DNA of 64,000 nt from Niastella koreensis GR20-10 (GCF_000246855.1 NC_016609.1:6088744-6152743); one strand, 5' to 3'. Counted from the first letter of the stretch, positions 1 through 9,903 are shown. Numbers and translations are program-made. The notes: a model not told the origin generated them from the letters alone.

Positions 1-2435
1 TCTTCACCCAGTTTGGTATCACGTACTTCCAGTTCATATTCAGAAATGTGAATAGAAGTGAACAGATCTTCCTTGGCTACTCTTTCGCTGATTACGATGG
101 CATCCTCGAAGTTGTACCCTTTCCATGGCATGAACGCCACTTTCAGGTTACGGCCTAAAGCCAGTTCACCACCCTGTACCGCATAACCTTCAGTAAGGAA
201 GTCGCCTTTTTTCATGCGTTGTCCTTTTCTAACTGCAGGTTTGTGGTTGATACAGGTTTCCTGGTTTGTTTTTATGAACTTGGTCAGTTTGTAAACTTTC
301 AGGTCATCTTCAAAGCTCACCAAACGGTCGGCTTCGGTACGGTCGTAGCGAACGTGAATTTCACTGCCATCAACGTACTCTACCACACCTTCACCTTCAG
401 ACAGGATCTGTACACGGGCGTCTCGGGCTGCTTTTGCTTCCAAACCTGTACCCACGATGGGGCTTTCAGGACGGATCAGCGGTACAGCCTGGCGTTGCAT
501 GTTCGATCCCATCAGCGCACGGTTGGCGTCATCATGTTCCAAGAAGGGGATCAGCGAAGCACTCAAACCCACGATCTGGTTTGGCGCTACGTCCATGAAT
601 TCCACTTCGTTTTGATCAAGGATCGGGAAGTCACCGGTTTGGCGTGAAGTGATCTTTTCTTCCACGAAATGGCCTTTTTCATCGAGCGGTGAACTTGCCT
701 GGGCGATCTTGGCGTTATCTTCTTCTTCAGCACTCAAGAAGGTGAGCTTTTTCAGGTCAACCTTTCCATTGTCTACTTTATGATAAGGCGTTTCAATAAA
801 GCCCATTTCGTTGATCTTCGCGTGTACGCAAAGCGTAGAGATCAAACCGATGTTCGGGCCTTCAGGAGTTTCAATGGTACACAAACGGCCATAGTGGCTG
901 TAGTGTACGTCACGAACCTCGAAACCGGCTCTTTCACGGCTCAAACCACCGGGTCCGAGTGCGGAGATACGACGCTTGTGCGTGATCTCACTCAGCGGGT
1001 TGGTTTGATCGAGGAATTGTGACAACTGAGAAGTACCGAAGAATGAGTTGATCACTGATGACAACGTTCTGGCGTTGATCAGGTCAACCGGGGTGAACAC
1101 CTCATTATCACGTACGTTCATACGCTCGCGGATGGTACGGGCCATACGGGCCAAACCAACACCGAACTGAGCATATAACTGCTCACCTACGGTACGTACA
1201 CGACGGTTGCTCAGGTGATCGATGTCATCGATTTCCGCTTTACCATTGGTTAAACGAACCAGGTATTTGATGATCTCGATGATATCTTCTTTTGTTAAGG
1301 TCTTTTGATCGAGCGGTTGATTCAGCAACAGCTTGCGGTTGATCTTGTAGCGACCTACTTCCCCTAAATCGTAACGTTTGTCGCTGAAGAACAATTTATC
1401 AATGATACCGCGGGCTGTTTCATCATCCGGCGCATCAGCACCGCGCAACTGGCGGTAGATGTGCTGAACGGCTTCCAGCTCACTGTTTGAAGTATCTTTA
1501 TTGAGGGTGTTATAGATGATAGCGTAATCACCGCCAACATCTTCTTTTTGCACGAATACGCTCTTTGCGTCCATATCGGCAATCATGTCAATTGCTTCCT
1601 CATCCAACACGGTATCGCGCTCCAGCACAACCTCGTTTCTTTCAATAGACACAACCTCACCGGTATCTTCGTCTACGAAATCTTCTACCCAGGTCCTCAA
1701 TACGCGGGCAGCGAGGCGTTTGCCAAGATATTTCTGTAATGATTTTCTGTCGCTTTTCACTTCGTCTGCCATACCGAACAGCTCCAGGATATCTTTATCA
1801 GTTTCGTAACCGATAGAACGCAACAGTGTGGTAACCGGGAATTTCTTCTTACGGTCAATGTACGCATACATTACGTTGTTGATATCGGTAGCGAACTCCA
1901 TCCACGCACCTTTGAAAGGAATTACGCGGGCAGAATAGATCTTGGTACCGTTGGGGTGAATTGACTGACCGAAGAATACACCAGGTGAACGGTGTAATTG
2001 AGAAACCACCACGCGCTCTGCTCCGTTTATCACGAAGGTACCGCGGGGGGTCATGTATGGAATGTTCCCCAGGAACACATCCTGAACGATGGTCTGGAAG
2101 TCAACGTGCTCTTCGTCATTACAACTCAGCCTCAGTTTCGCTTTAAGGGGAACGGCATATGTTAATCCGCGCTCCATACACTCTTCAATGGTGTAGCGGG
2201 GCGGGTCGATGAAATAATCCAAAAACTCCAACACGAATATGTTTCGTGTATCAGTAATGGGAAAGTTTTCCTTGAACACCTTAAACAACCCTTCAATATT
2301 ACGCTTGTCGGGCGTGGTCTCTAATTGGAAAAACTCTTTGAAAGATTGAATTTGTACTTCTAGTAAGTCAGGTGCATCGGCAAGATTTTTAATTTTCCCG
2401 AAGTTGACCCTTGTTGACAGTTTTGTTGAAGACAT
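1..2435 (-). CDS. rpoB: DNA-directed RNA polymerase beta subunit (3' part outside window)
   Basis: Catalytic beta subunit of RNA polymerase. About 811 N-terminal residues are present and the gene runs off the window start. Translation begins [17 protein letters not shown] and contains the hallmark blocks: the rifampicin-pocket segment ([19 protein letters not shown] and the following [13 protein letters not shown], coded near 945-1060) and [12 protein letters not shown]. The ATG at 2433-2435 is the first in frame after a long non-coding leader. A candidate promoter lies about 200 bases upstream. Unusually, the neighbour upstream on this strand is susD, not rplL. One residue deviates from the E. 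coli protein: Thr replaces the Pro of the RLCPIETPEG motif. rpoC would be expected next, outside the window. Confidence 0.97.
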   Translation of the reverse strand, partial: MSSTKLSTRVNFGKIKNLADAPDLLEVQIQSFKEFFQLETTPDKRNIEGLFKVFKENFPITDTRNIFVLEFLDYFIDPPRYTIEECMERGLTYAVPLKAKLRLSCNDEEHVDFQTIVQDVFLGNIPYMTPRGTFVINGAERVVVSQLHRSPGVFFGQSIHPNGTKIYSARVIPFKGAWMEFATDINNVMYAYIDRKKKFPVTTLLRSIGYETDKDILELFGMADEVKSDRKSLQKYLGKRLAARVLRTWVEDFVDEDTGEVVSIERNEVVLERDTVLDEEAIDMIADMDAKSVFVQKEDVGGDYAIIYNTLNKDTSNSELEAVQHIYRQLRGADAPDDETARGIIDKLFFSDKRYDLGEVGRYKINRKLLLNQPLDQKTLTKEDIIEIIKYLVRLTNGKAEIDDIDHLSNRRVRTVGEQLYAQFGVGLARMARTIRERMNVRDNEVFTPVDLINARTLSSVINSFFGTSQLSQFLDQTNPLSEITHKRRISALGPGGLSRERAGFEVRDVHYSHYGRLCTIETPEGPNIGLISTLCVHAKINEMGFIETPYHKVDNGKVDLKKLTFLSAEEEDNAKIAQASSPLDEKGHFVEEKITSRQTGDFPILDQNEVEFMDVAPNQIVGLSASLIPFLEHDDANRALMGSNMQRQAVPLIRPESPIVGTGLEAKAARDARVQILSEGEGVVEYVDGSEIHVRYDRTEADRLVSFEDDLKVYKLTKFIKTNQETCINHKPAVRKGQRMKKGDFLTEGYAVQGGELALGRNLKVAFMPWKGYNFEDAIVISERVAKEDLFTSIHISEYELEVRDTKLGE

Positions 2436-2638
2436 ATTGCTTAAAACCGGTTTTTTAAATTGTTCGTACGACAAAACATCTATAGACAAAAAAAATTTTC
2501 CTTGAGAATTTTACTCCTTTTTCGTTCAGTTTGAACTGTAAAGGTTAAACTCCCAAAGAATTATAAAAGAGGCAGTTATGTTAAACTGTACATGTACCAA
2601 CGTACCTCTGCTAATTAGCTTTTGTGAAAAATGGAGGG

Positions 2639-2669
2639 CAAAGGTAAGAAATATACCTGAACGGACAAT
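2639..2669 (-). promoter_or_regulatory. candidate rpoB promoter
   Basis: On the minus strand the sequence reads ATTG, 19 bases, TACCTTTG. The Bacteroidota consensus is TTTG, 19-21 bases, TAnnTTTG, so only one base of the upstream box differs. It would start transcription near 2632 and leave a leader of about 200 bases before rpoB. The same ATTG-N19-TACCTTTG pair occurs upstream of rplK. Confidence 0.6.
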
Positions 2670-2816
2670 AATTTATTCACATTATCCTGCCGCCACTCCT
2701 GTAATTTTTTTCTGAATCGTAACACATTGATAAATAAAGCGAATAGCTGTTCTTCATGTTTTCAATTTACGTACTTATTCCCATTTGACCAAAATGCCCC
2801 CTGCCCCGCCCAAAAA

Positions 2817-2849
2817 AATAAGCCGCAAAGCGGGGCTTTGCGGCTTATT
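2817..2849 (-). terminator. rho-independent terminator of the susCD unit
   Basis: A perfect 14-base stem (aataagccgcaaag with its complement) around a 5-base loop, followed on the minus strand by a run of T (2812-2818 on plus are A). It lies about 25 bases past the susD stop and separates the nutrient locus from rpoB. Confidence 0.9.
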
Positions 2850-2872
2850 TATATGTATACTTATTTTTAAGC

Positions 2873-4429
2873 TTATACCCCCGGATAACCGTCGTTTTGC
2901 GGCCTCAGGTTAGGATTGTTTTGCATTTCAAGGGTGGGCAGCGGAAACAACAAATGTTTGGCTTGTAAGGTTGCACCGCTCTCAGGAAGTTTATGCCCCA
3001 CAAAGCCTTCAAAGCTGTTCGTGCTTTCCTTGTAGGCTTTTTTCAGCCGCACCATATCAAACCAGGTTACCCCTTCATAACACAGCTCATGCCAGCGCTC
3101 TTTCCAAACAGCATCCCTGAAAGAAGCCTGGTTATAACTGCCCAGGGTCCCGGTTACCAGGCCTGCCCGGTCGCGGATGAGTTTCAAAGCATTCACTGCG
3201 CCCTGGGAAAGACCGGCGTCTGTTTCATTCTGCGCCTCGGCATAGGTGAGCAATACCTGCGCATAGCGGATGTTCATCCAGTTCAATCCGCTGTTGGCCG
3301 TTCCCGGTTTTCCTGCCGTGCCATTAGCTCCTATATCAAAATGTTTATAAATGTAGGGAGCACCCAGCGCCTTTAAAGCACCGCTGCCACCATCATAATA
3401 GGAAGTGTAAAAGAAACCCTGTCTGTCTGCAGTCCTCTTATCACCCGGTTCAAACGAGTTAAAGAATGTCAGGGTAGGCGTGGTAGACCCTACTTCTGTC
3501 CCATAAGCTGACACATCTTTAAAGTTGGGTAACAATAAGGGCTGGTTTCCATTGTTGGCTACACTGGCCTGGAATTGAATTTCAAAGATCTGTTCTCCCA
3601 TATTTTCCTGTGACTCGTCGTGCAGACTGTTATAATCAGTAAACAGCGAGAATTTGCCGCTTGTAATTACCTCATTTGCTTTATCGGCAGCCAGTTGATA
3701 ATAAGCTTTTCCCTTATTCAACGGATAACCAGCCATGGTTAAATATACTTCAGCCAGCAGCGACTTTACGGCGCCCAGCGAAGCACGCCCGCTCGCATCA
3801 GTCCATGACAAGCCCGAAGCTTCGGCGTTCTTCAGGTCGGTCACTACCTGGTTGTAAATCGAATCTTTCGAGGTACGGCCGGCATACACCATGGCATCGG
3901 TCGCCTTTAAAACAGATGTAGTAAGCAGCGGCACGTCGCCATACAGTCGTACCAGGTAAAAATAGGACCAGGCCCGTAAGAACTGCGCTTCACCCAGTAC
4001 CTGCTTCTTTTTGGCATCATCCATTTTTATGGCAGGCACCCTGTCCAACACCAGGTTGGTTTGGGCAATTACCTGATACAGGCTGGTCCACCAGTTCAGT
4101 ACAAACACGTTGTCGCCATTATAACTAAGACCAAGCAGGTTGTTCAGGTCAGTGTTTTGTCCTGTTTCAGTTTTGGCAGTACCGGTTGGCATTTCAAGCA
4201 TAGAGAAGTTATTGGCAAAGATGCCGGCGCCGCCGGCAAAGAACCGGGTCCTGTCGTACGCGGCGGCAATGGCGGCATCAGCGTGGCCAGGCAGTGTATA
4301 ATAATCGTCGGGCGTCAGGTTCGAAGGATCATGATCCTCATCAACCAGCCATTTTTTACAACCAGTGGCTGTCATGGCTAAGGCACATATCAGTAGTATA
4401 TAAAGCGTATTTATGTTGCAGCGTTTCAT
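2873..4429 (-). CDS. RagB/SusD family nutrient-uptake outer-membrane lipoprotein
   Basis: Surface-exposed glycan- or oligopeptide-binding partner of the SusC channel encoded just upstream. It has 518 residues, usual for the family. The N terminus is a lipoprotein signal (hydrophobic stretch, then a lipobox ending TATGC at about residue 24, followed by KK). The body shows SusD-like signatures: QVLGEAQFLRAWSYFYLVRLYGDVPLL in pieces near residues 144-170 and the C-terminal RDAVWKERWHELCYEG with WFDMVRL. The stop is close to a strong terminator, so it ends the susC-susD transcript. The gap after susC is 23 bases. No glycosidase is encoded alongside, so the substrate cannot be named. Confidence 0.93.
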   Translation of the reverse strand: MKRCNINTLYILLICALAMTATGCKKWLVDEDHDPSNLTPDDYYTLPGHADAAIAAAYDRTRFFAGGAGIFANNFSMLEMPTGTAKTETGQNTDLNNLLGLSYNGDNVFVLNWWTSLYQVIAQTNLVLDRVPAIKMDDAKKKQVLGEAQFLRAWSYFYLVRLYGDVPLLTTSVLKATDAMVYAGRTSKDSIYNQVVTDLKNAEASGLSWTDASGRASLGAVKSLLAEVYLTMAGYPLNKGKAYYQLAADKANEVITSGKFSLFTDYNSLHDESQENMGEQIFEIQFQASVANNGNQPLLLPNFKDVSAYGTEVGSTTPTLTFFNSFEPGDKRTADRQGFFYTSYYDGGSGALKALGAPYIYKHFDIGANGTAGKPGTANSGLNWMNIRYAQVLLTYAEAQNETDAGLSQGAVNALKLIRDRAGLVTGTLGSYNQASFRDAVWKERWHELCYEGVTWFDMVRLKKAYKESTNSFEGFVGHKLPESGATLQAKHLLFPLPTLEMQNNPNLRPQNDGYPGV

Positions 4430-4452
4430 ATGAGCTTGTTTAATGTTAATTA

Positions 4453-7400
4453 TTACAATCCAACATTTATGCTTAGCATGTATGTTGTTGGTTTGGGATA
4501 ATCAAAGAAAGTCTGGCCCTGTGCAAAGGCATTACTATAAGTAGTCACCTCCGGATCGTTACCCGAGAACTTTGTTTTCAGGAAGAAATTCTGCACAGAA
4601 GCGCTTACCCGCAGCTTGCTCAGCTTCCAGCGCTCATATATTTTGGCTGGTACATTATAGCCGAGTAACAGGTTTTTTCCACGCAAAAACGAACCATCTT
4701 CTATCCAGCGGGTATCCACATTGGTTACATAACCGGCGCGGGTATCACGAATAGTAGCGATCATGGTATTGTGATCGTTCTTACCAGGCTGATAATAATT
4801 CAGTACTGAACTGAAGCTGTTAGCAATACCTGTACGGTCTTCACCGGAGTGGTGCGTTTGGTTCAGGATATCGTTCCCATACATGAAAGAAAGCTCAACA
4901 AGCAGGTCGAAATTCTTATAGCTGAAATCATTGCTGAAAGCACCCCAGCCTTTAGGATTACCATTACCAATGATCACCCTGTCGAGGTCATTGATGGCAT
5001 AATCACCATTTATATCCTTGTATTTCAAATCGCCCGGCAAAATGGGTTTACCGCCACGGTAACTCTGGCTTGAGTATTTCGCAGCTTCTGCTCTTTCAGA
5101 TTCTGTCCATACCCCTTCGCGTATCAGGCCCCAGAATGAACCAACAGGTTGGCCAACCTGGATGATACCAGTGTTTGATAAAAAGTTTGGATTACCTGAG
5201 AAGATGGGGGCCGGCGTAGCCAGGGAAAGCACCTTATTTCTGTTGAAGGAAATATTAAAAGTGGTGTTCCAGGAGAAGTCCTGGGTTTTGATATTTACCG
5301 TTTTCAAACCAATTTCAATCCCCTTGTTTTCCATGCTGCCTACGTTGCGGAAAAATGAAGAATAACCGGTTGATCTTGGCAATGGTGCATCCAGCAACAT
5401 GTCTGTGGTTTTGCGATAGTATGCATCAAATTCCAGGTTGATCCTGTTTTCCAGTACACCCAGTTCAATACCAGCATCTGTCTGGGCGGTTTTTTCCCAC
5501 TTCAGGTCAGGGTTACCTAACCTGCCGGTACCAATACCAGAGAACCGGGCGTTGTTGAAAATACCGGCATAGGAACCCAGTAAGGCGTCTGATGAATAAG
5601 GCGCAATTTCTGAGTTTCCTGTCAACCCGGTACTTACCCGAAATTTAAGATGGGAGATAACTTTATTGCTTTTAAGAAAATCTTCGTTGCTGGCATTCCA
5701 GGCCAAACCAGCCGAAGGGAAGAAGGCGTACTTATGGTTGTCACCAAATTTTGAACTACCATCAATACGACCGGTAACCGTCAACATGTATTTTTGCTTG
5801 TAGCCATAATTCACGCGGCCAAAATAAGAGTTGAACGCGAAATTGCTTTTGCCTGAGCTCGATGCGTTCTGCACACTACCCTGGCCCAGGTTATTATACT
5901 GGAAAAAGTCTGTAGAAAAGGTTTGGGCACTGGAATTATTGGAAACATAGTTTGTTCCCTGCCAGGAAAGTCCTACCAAGCCACTCACGGTATGATCGCC
6001 GCCATGAAAAGATTTGTTGTAGTTCAGGAAGGTCTCACTTGACCAGTATACTTCACGGTTATCAAAAATACTGGCGGTACCTTGTTGGTCCATGGAGATG
6101 TTGGAAAGCCCCCGGCCGCTGAACTGGTTTTCCTGTCTTTGTATCAAACTCACCCCAACCTGGCTTTTGATATCAAATCCGTTGCCGAGTAAAAGGTTTA
6201 TATAGGAATGCCCGAGCATGCTCTGCACATCCACAATATATTTTCTATCGGTCATAATGTGAACCGGGTTGCTACCACCTTCAGCACCTGGGTACAGGTA
6301 GTTATCGCCCCAGCTGCCATCTGCAAACTTAACCGGCAAAAAGGGGAATGATTCTGTGATCATACGCACAGAGTTCAACCCGCCAGTACCCTGGTCTACC
6401 AGGTTTTCTTCCTGGTTATTATAGCTAATGCTACCGCCCATTCTCAACCACTCTTTCGGTTTCATGTCAAGCACAAAGCGCGCGGCATACCGTTTCAGAT
6501 AAGAATTAAGCAGTAATCCATTATCATCGCGATAGTTCAGGAACAGACCATATAAATTATTGTCGCTTCCGCCGGTAACACCTACCTGATGGTTTTGTGA
6601 AAGCTTATGCTGTAAAGATTCTTTCATCCAGTCGGTATTATACAAAGGCTTGCCATTGGCATCAAACATGGTAGGCAGGCTCTTTCTTTTTACCCTTGGG
6701 TCTACAGCCTGAGAATAAACGCCTGCAGCCCAACCGTCCGGATCATACACTTTTATATTATCAAAGGCCAGATCTTCCAGATCCAGGTATTGCTGTGCAT
6801 TCAGCATGTGCACTCTATGGGGACCAATAGTAGGCACACTGTAATTACCATCATAAGTAACTTTTGCTGGTCCGTTGGTACCACGTTTAGTGGTAATAAG
6901 CACTACGCCATTGGCACCACGGGCGCCATATATGGCCGTTCCCGATGCGTCTTTCAGTACTTCTACCGAAGCAATATCATTCGGGTTAATGTAGTCGATA
7001 GAATTACTGTTCAGGGTTTGGTTGCCGATGGGTATATACACCCCATCCACTACATACAGCGGGTTGTTCGAGGAGTTGATAGAACTGAAACCGCGGATGC
7101 GGATAGAGGTTTGCCCACCGGGGCGGCCTGAGTTGGTATTAACCTGTACACCCGGAATACGACCTGATAATGCTTCGTTCACCGAAGCTGCCGGCCGTTC
7201 CTGCAGTTGCGAGGCTTTTACCGAACCTACAGACCCAGTAAGGTCTTTTTTCCTGGCGGTACCATAACCAATCACCACCACTTCACTCATTGACCCTTTA
7301 CTTAATTGCAATTGAACATTGAGGGATTCCTGCTCCCCTACCTTTACCTGAAAGCCTTCGTAACCCGTGTGGGTAAACGTGAGTGTAGCGCCAGGTACCG

Positions 7401-7617
7401 CACTGATTGTGAAACTACCATTAATATCGGTAGTGGCTCCCGTGTTCTGACCTTTTACCTGAACCGATACACCGGGCAATGGGGTACCGTCTTTGGCATC
7501 AGTCACCTTACCGCTTATTGGGCGGTTTTGAGAAAACGTTAAGGTTGAAATTAATAGTGCGAGAAAGCTTAGCAGACATAGCCGTCCGACGAAATAAAAC
7601 TGCTTTTTCATACGCAT
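4453..7617 (-). CDS. SusC/RagA family TonB-linked outer-membrane channel
   Basis: TonB-dependent importer forming a complex with the SusD lipoprotein. It has 1054 residues. The order is signal peptide ending near TLTFSQ (about residue 30), a CarboxypepD_reg-like beta-sandwich (ISGKVTDAKDGTPLPGVSV), the TonB box region with EVVVIGYGTARKKDLTGSV, a plug domain (SIRIRGFSSINSSNNPLYVVDGV, coded around 7050-7120), then a beta barrel ending with aromatic-rich strands. Two starts are possible (7617 or MKKQ at 7611); the first is used. It is preceded by 587 bases of non-coding DNA and then a lacI-family regulator in the same orientation, which suggests sugar-controlled expression. Confidence 0.95.
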   Translation of the reverse strand: MRMKKQFYFVGRLCLLSFLALLISTLTFSQNRPISGKVTDAKDGTPLPGVSVQVKGQNTGATTDINGSFTISAVPGATLTFTHTGYEGFQVKVGEQESLNVQLQLSKGSMSEVVVIGYGTARKKDLTGSVGSVKASQLQERPAASVNEALSGRIPGVQVNTNSGRPGGQTSIRIRGFSSINSSNNPLYVVDGVYIPIGNQTLNSNSIDYINPNDIASVEVLKDASGTAIYGARGANGVVLITTKRGTNGPAKVTYDGNYSVPTIGPHRVHMLNAQQYLDLEDLAFDNIKVYDPDGWAAGVYSQAVDPRVKRKSLPTMFDANGKPLYNTDWMKESLQHKLSQNHQVGVTGGSDNNLYGLFLNYRDDNGLLLNSYLKRYAARFVLDMKPKEWLRMGGSISYNNQEENLVDQGTGGLNSVRMITESFPFLPVKFADGSWGDNYLYPGAEGGSNPVHIMTDRKYIVDVQSMLGHSYINLLLGNGFDIKSQVGVSLIQRQENQFSGRGLSNISMDQQGTASIFDNREVYWSSETFLNYNKSFHGGDHTVSGLVGLSWQGTNYVSNNSSAQTFSTDFFQYNNLGQGSVQNASSSGKSNFAFNSYFGRVNYGYKQKYMLTVTGRIDGSSKFGDNHKYAFFPSAGLAWNASNEDFLKSNKVISHLKFRVSTGLTGNSEIAPYSSDALLGSYAGIFNNARFSGIGTGRLGNPDLKWEKTAQTDAGIELGVLENRINLEFDAYYRKTTDMLLDAPLPRSTGYSSFFRNVGSMENKGIEIGLKTVNIKTQDFSWNTTFNISFNRNKVLSLATPAPIFSGNPNFLSNTGIIQVGQPVGSFWGLIREGVWTESERAEAAKYSSQSYRGGKPILPGDLKYKDINGDYAINDLDRVIIGNGNPKGWGAFSNDFSYKNFDLLVELSFMYGNDILNQTHHSGEDRTGIANSFSSVLNYYQPGKNDHNTMIATIRDTRAGYVTNVDTRWIEDGSFLRGKNLLLGYNVPAKIYERWKLSKLRVSASVQNFFLKTKFSGNDPEVTTYSNAFAQGQTFFDYPKPTTYMLSINVGL

Positions 7618-7994
7618 GCTTTGGTTATTAAATAATTACTACATCGTTATAGCTAGTTGAGCAAAAACACCCTCCGGCAAGACATAACAATCCCGCCAAA
7701 AACTCAGAAGGTTTTAAGTGTAAGTGTAAATGCGCAACGGCACGCACAGGAATTACAGACCAATTCCTGTTTCTATCATACCAAGGGATTAAAAGGGGAT
7801 TTACTTAGGTAACGTAATGCAACTAAAAAGACCGGTTACCTGAATGTTTGTTGTGCTTTTTGTAGGGGCAGATTATAAAGGGCCGTATTAACTTTTGGAT
7901 GCTTTGGTATTGTTGAAACCAATACAATAATGGTAATAGAATTTCTGTGGGCTCATATGACAATTCGTTTTTGCAAATTAAAATTAGTGATTCT

Positions 7995-8004
7995 AAAACG
8001 TTTT
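7995..8004. promoter_or_regulatory. candidate LacI-family operator 1
   Basis: A perfect 10-base palindrome AAAACGTTTT with a central CG, the symmetry typical of LacI/CcpA-family operators. It lies about 380 bases upstream of susC, downstream of the lacI-family gene. Linking it to that regulator is inference. Confidence 0.35.
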
Positions 8005-8167
8005 TGCAAAATATTTATAGAGCGGGCCGGTTAATTTTTTGCAGGCAGGAACCTGCACATCTGGTAAATTGTATGTAATGCTTTACCTAAGCCAATTACA
8101 GCTTATTGGGTGCAATAACCAATGCAGGAGATATTGAGGTTAACGTGTGGGTATAACGAATAAAGAC

Positions 8168-8179
8168 GCAAAACGTTGC
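8168..8179. promoter_or_regulatory. candidate LacI-family operator 2
   Basis: GCAAAACGTTGC, with a central AACGTT palindrome and GC-flanked half-sites resembling operator 1. It sits 25 bases past the end of the lacI-family gene, between the regulator and susC. Confidence 0.3.
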
Positions 8180-8204
8180 AGGCATCTTATATGTAGTTGA
8201 ACGC

Positions 8205-9239
8205 TTATTTTACTTTTTGTACATATTCTGTAGTACCCCGTATTACAAGGCCTGGTGAGATCTCGATTCTGGTTTCTCCGGGTGTGCCATTTCCCTTGCC
8301 CAGCTGCTCCATTAACAGCTCCAGGGCGGTTCTGGCAATCTCTTCTGCTGGCTGCTGAATGCAGGTAATACCAGGCGGGTACAGGCGAAATACATCATGG
8401 TCGTCAAAGCAGATCATAGCCAAATCATCGGGCAGTTTCAGTCCCAGGCGGTGAATGCCTTCCAGCCCCAGCAAACCCAGGTAGTTGGTGGCAAAGAACA
8501 CAGCTTCCAAATCCGGGGTGTTCTTTATGAAATCAGTCACCTGTTGAATGCCCTTCTCCTTCTCCTCTTCGTATTTCAGGGTCAGCACCAGGTTATCGGT
8601 AGTCAGCCCTTCATTATGCATGGTATCGTGGTAGGCTTTTAACCGCTCGTCCATTTGTACCAGGTTCAGGTCAACGGTCACAAACCCAATACGGCGATAG
8701 CCCTTTTCTATCATATGAGCCATGCCTTTCTTCACCCCTTCGTAGTTATTAACAAGCACGTGGGGCACATCAATGCCCGGGAAATAGCTGTCCATAAGCA
8801 CAACAGGCTTATTGTCGGCTATCAGTTCATTGATGTCCTGTTCCATGCCGGGGGTTGGTGTAATAATGTATCCATCAACCTGGCGTTGCGCCAGCATGCC
8901 TATGAGTTCCTTGCCCTTCTGCAGCTTATTTTCGGTACTTGTGTACACAATCTTATAGCCAAAGCGGGCGGCTTCTTCTTCAATGATGCGGGAAAGGGAA
9001 GCAAAAAAGTTACCCGAAATAGATTCAACGATCAGTCCCAGGATCTGTGATTTTCCGGTTCTCAGGCTTACTGCTACCGGGTTGGGATGATATCCTTCCT
9101 TTTTAGCAACCTCCATGATCTTACTGGCAAGCGTTTCACTGATGCGCATTTGTTTAGCCTTGCCATTCAGGACAAATGATACAGTTGAGGGTGACACACC
9201 GGCTATGCGAGCTATATCTTTGAGGGAGACCCGTTTCAT
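8205..9239 (-). CDS. LacI-family transcriptional regulator
   Basis: A 344-residue DNA-binding regulator of the normal LacI/GalR length. An N-terminal helix-turn-helix is clear (VSLKDIARIAGVSPSTVS, residues 4-21, then the hinge helix with NGKAKQMRIS). A periplasmic-binding-protein-like sensor domain follows (ILGLIVESISGNFFASL from about residue 69; FDDHDVFRLYPPGITCIQQP near 280-300). It lies directly upstream of susC on the same strand, so it is the probable local regulator of that pair, with a sugar or derivative as effector. It is wedged between rplL and rpoB, an unexpected place for a catabolic regulator. Confidence 0.93.
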   Translation of the reverse strand: MKRVSLKDIARIAGVSPSTVSFVLNGKAKQMRISETLASKIMEVAKKEGYHPNPVAVSLRTGKSQILGLIVESISGNFFASLSRIIEEEAARFGYKIVYTSTENKLQKGKELIGMLAQRQVDGYIITPTPGMEQDINELIADNKPVVLMDSYFPGIDVPHVLVNNYEGVKKGMAHMIEKGYRRIGFVTVDLNLVQMDERLKAYHDTMHNEGLTTDNLVLTLKYEEEKEKGIQQVTDFIKNTPDLEAVFFATNYLGLLGLEGIHRLGLKLPDDLAMICFDDHDVFRLYPPGITCIQQPAEEIARTALELLMEQLGKGNGTPGETRIEISPGLVIRGTTEYVQKVK

Positions 9240-9323
9240 ATTTGATTATATGTTATATAAAGGAGACTACTAAACTATGAAAATAAAACTTACCAAAATG
9301 GTTTTCCCCTATATAATAAAAAA

Positions 9324-9345
9324 ACCCCGGTGTTAACACCGGGGT
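9324..9345 (-). terminator. rho-independent terminator of the rplL transcript
   Basis: A 22-base perfect palindrome (accccggtgtt and its complement) followed on the minus strand by TTTTTTATTATA. It begins 25 bases after the rplL stop. It closes the ribosomal-protein transcript before the lacI-susCD insertion and so uncouples rpoB. Confidence 0.9.
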
Positions 9346-9369
9346 CCATATAGCTAGTTGGAAGTTTAA

Positions 9370-9744
9370 TTACTTAACTTCTACTTCAGCGCCAGCTTCT
9401 TTCAGCTTAGCAACCAGAGCGTCAGCATCAGCTTTGCTGATACCTTCTTTAACTGGTTTTGGAGCGCCATCAACTAAGTCTTTAGCTTCTTTCAAACCAA
9501 GACCAGTCAATTCTTTAACCACTTTAACTACGTTCAGTTTGTTAGCGCCACCGTTTTTCAGGATAACGTCGAAAGCAGTTTTTTCTTCTGCTGCAGCAGC
9601 AGGACCAGCAGGACCAGCAGCAACAGCTACAGCAGCAGCTGCAGGCTCGATGCCATACTCTTCTTTCAGGATTTTTGCTAACTCGTTAACTTCTTTAACA
9701 GTCAGGCTTACTAACTGCTCAGCGAATGCTTTTAAATCTGCCAT
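9370..9744 (-). CDS. rplL: 50S ribosomal protein L7/L12
   Basis: Stalk protein that recruits translation factors to the ribosome; it binds L10 as dimers. It has 124 residues, the family length. The N-terminal dimerisation domain ([34 protein letters not shown] in pieces), the Ala/Gly/Pro-rich flexible hinge (residues about 35-55) and the C-terminal factor-binding domain ([28 protein letters not shown]) are all present. It is separated from rplJ by 159 bases that contain a large inverted repeat. Confidence 0.98.
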   Translation of the reverse strand: MADLKAFAEQLVSLTVKEVNELAKILKEEYGIEPAAAAVAVAAGPAGPAAAAEEKTAFDVILKNGGANKLNVVKVVKELTGLGLKEAKDLVDGAPKPVKEGISKADADALVAKLKEAGAEVEVK

Positions 9745-9839
9745 TGTTATAAATTTTTCCCGCCTTCATTGCCTGTGCTCCGGCGGATGTTTAAAAAAAT
9801 TTGATTGAAATAACCCTCAGGCAAGGGTTAATTATTTTG

Positions 9840-9903
9840 AGATTTTGCGATTTCTGGATTTTGGGATTTAAATCCCAAAATCGCCAAATCCCGAAATCAA
9901 AAA
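9840..9903. repeat. inverted octad repeat, long hairpin between rplJ and rplL
   Basis: The 64 bases divide into eight 8-base units: four of type nGATTTnn (from 9840) followed by four of type ATCnCnAA (to 9903), the complement in reverse order. The centre (9857-9882) is a perfect 26-base palindrome and the arms continue imperfectly, so the transcript can fold into one long hairpin. It abuts the rplJ stop codon. It could slow polymerase, mark processing or protect mRNA, thereby tuning the L10:L7/L12 ratio; that role is inference. Confidence 0.85.

Larger units (their letters stand above)
2436..2872. other. intergenic region between susD and rpoB
   Basis: No gene seen. It holds the susD terminator (2817-2849), the candidate rpoB promoter (2639-2669) and an AT-rich untranslated rpoB leader. 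I see no recognisable riboswitch. Confidence 0.7.
7618..8204. other. intergenic region upstream of susC
   Basis: No gene seen. The region is AT-rich and should hold the susC promoter and operators; two CG-centred palindromes (7995-8004 and 8168-8179) are listed separately. I could not find a convincing TTTG/TAnnTTTG promoter pair on the minus strand. Confidence 0.6.

Noticed and set aside
219-2146. Open frames on the plus strand between 219 and 2146
   Set aside because: They lie antisense to or out of frame with rpoB, whose full translation is convincing.
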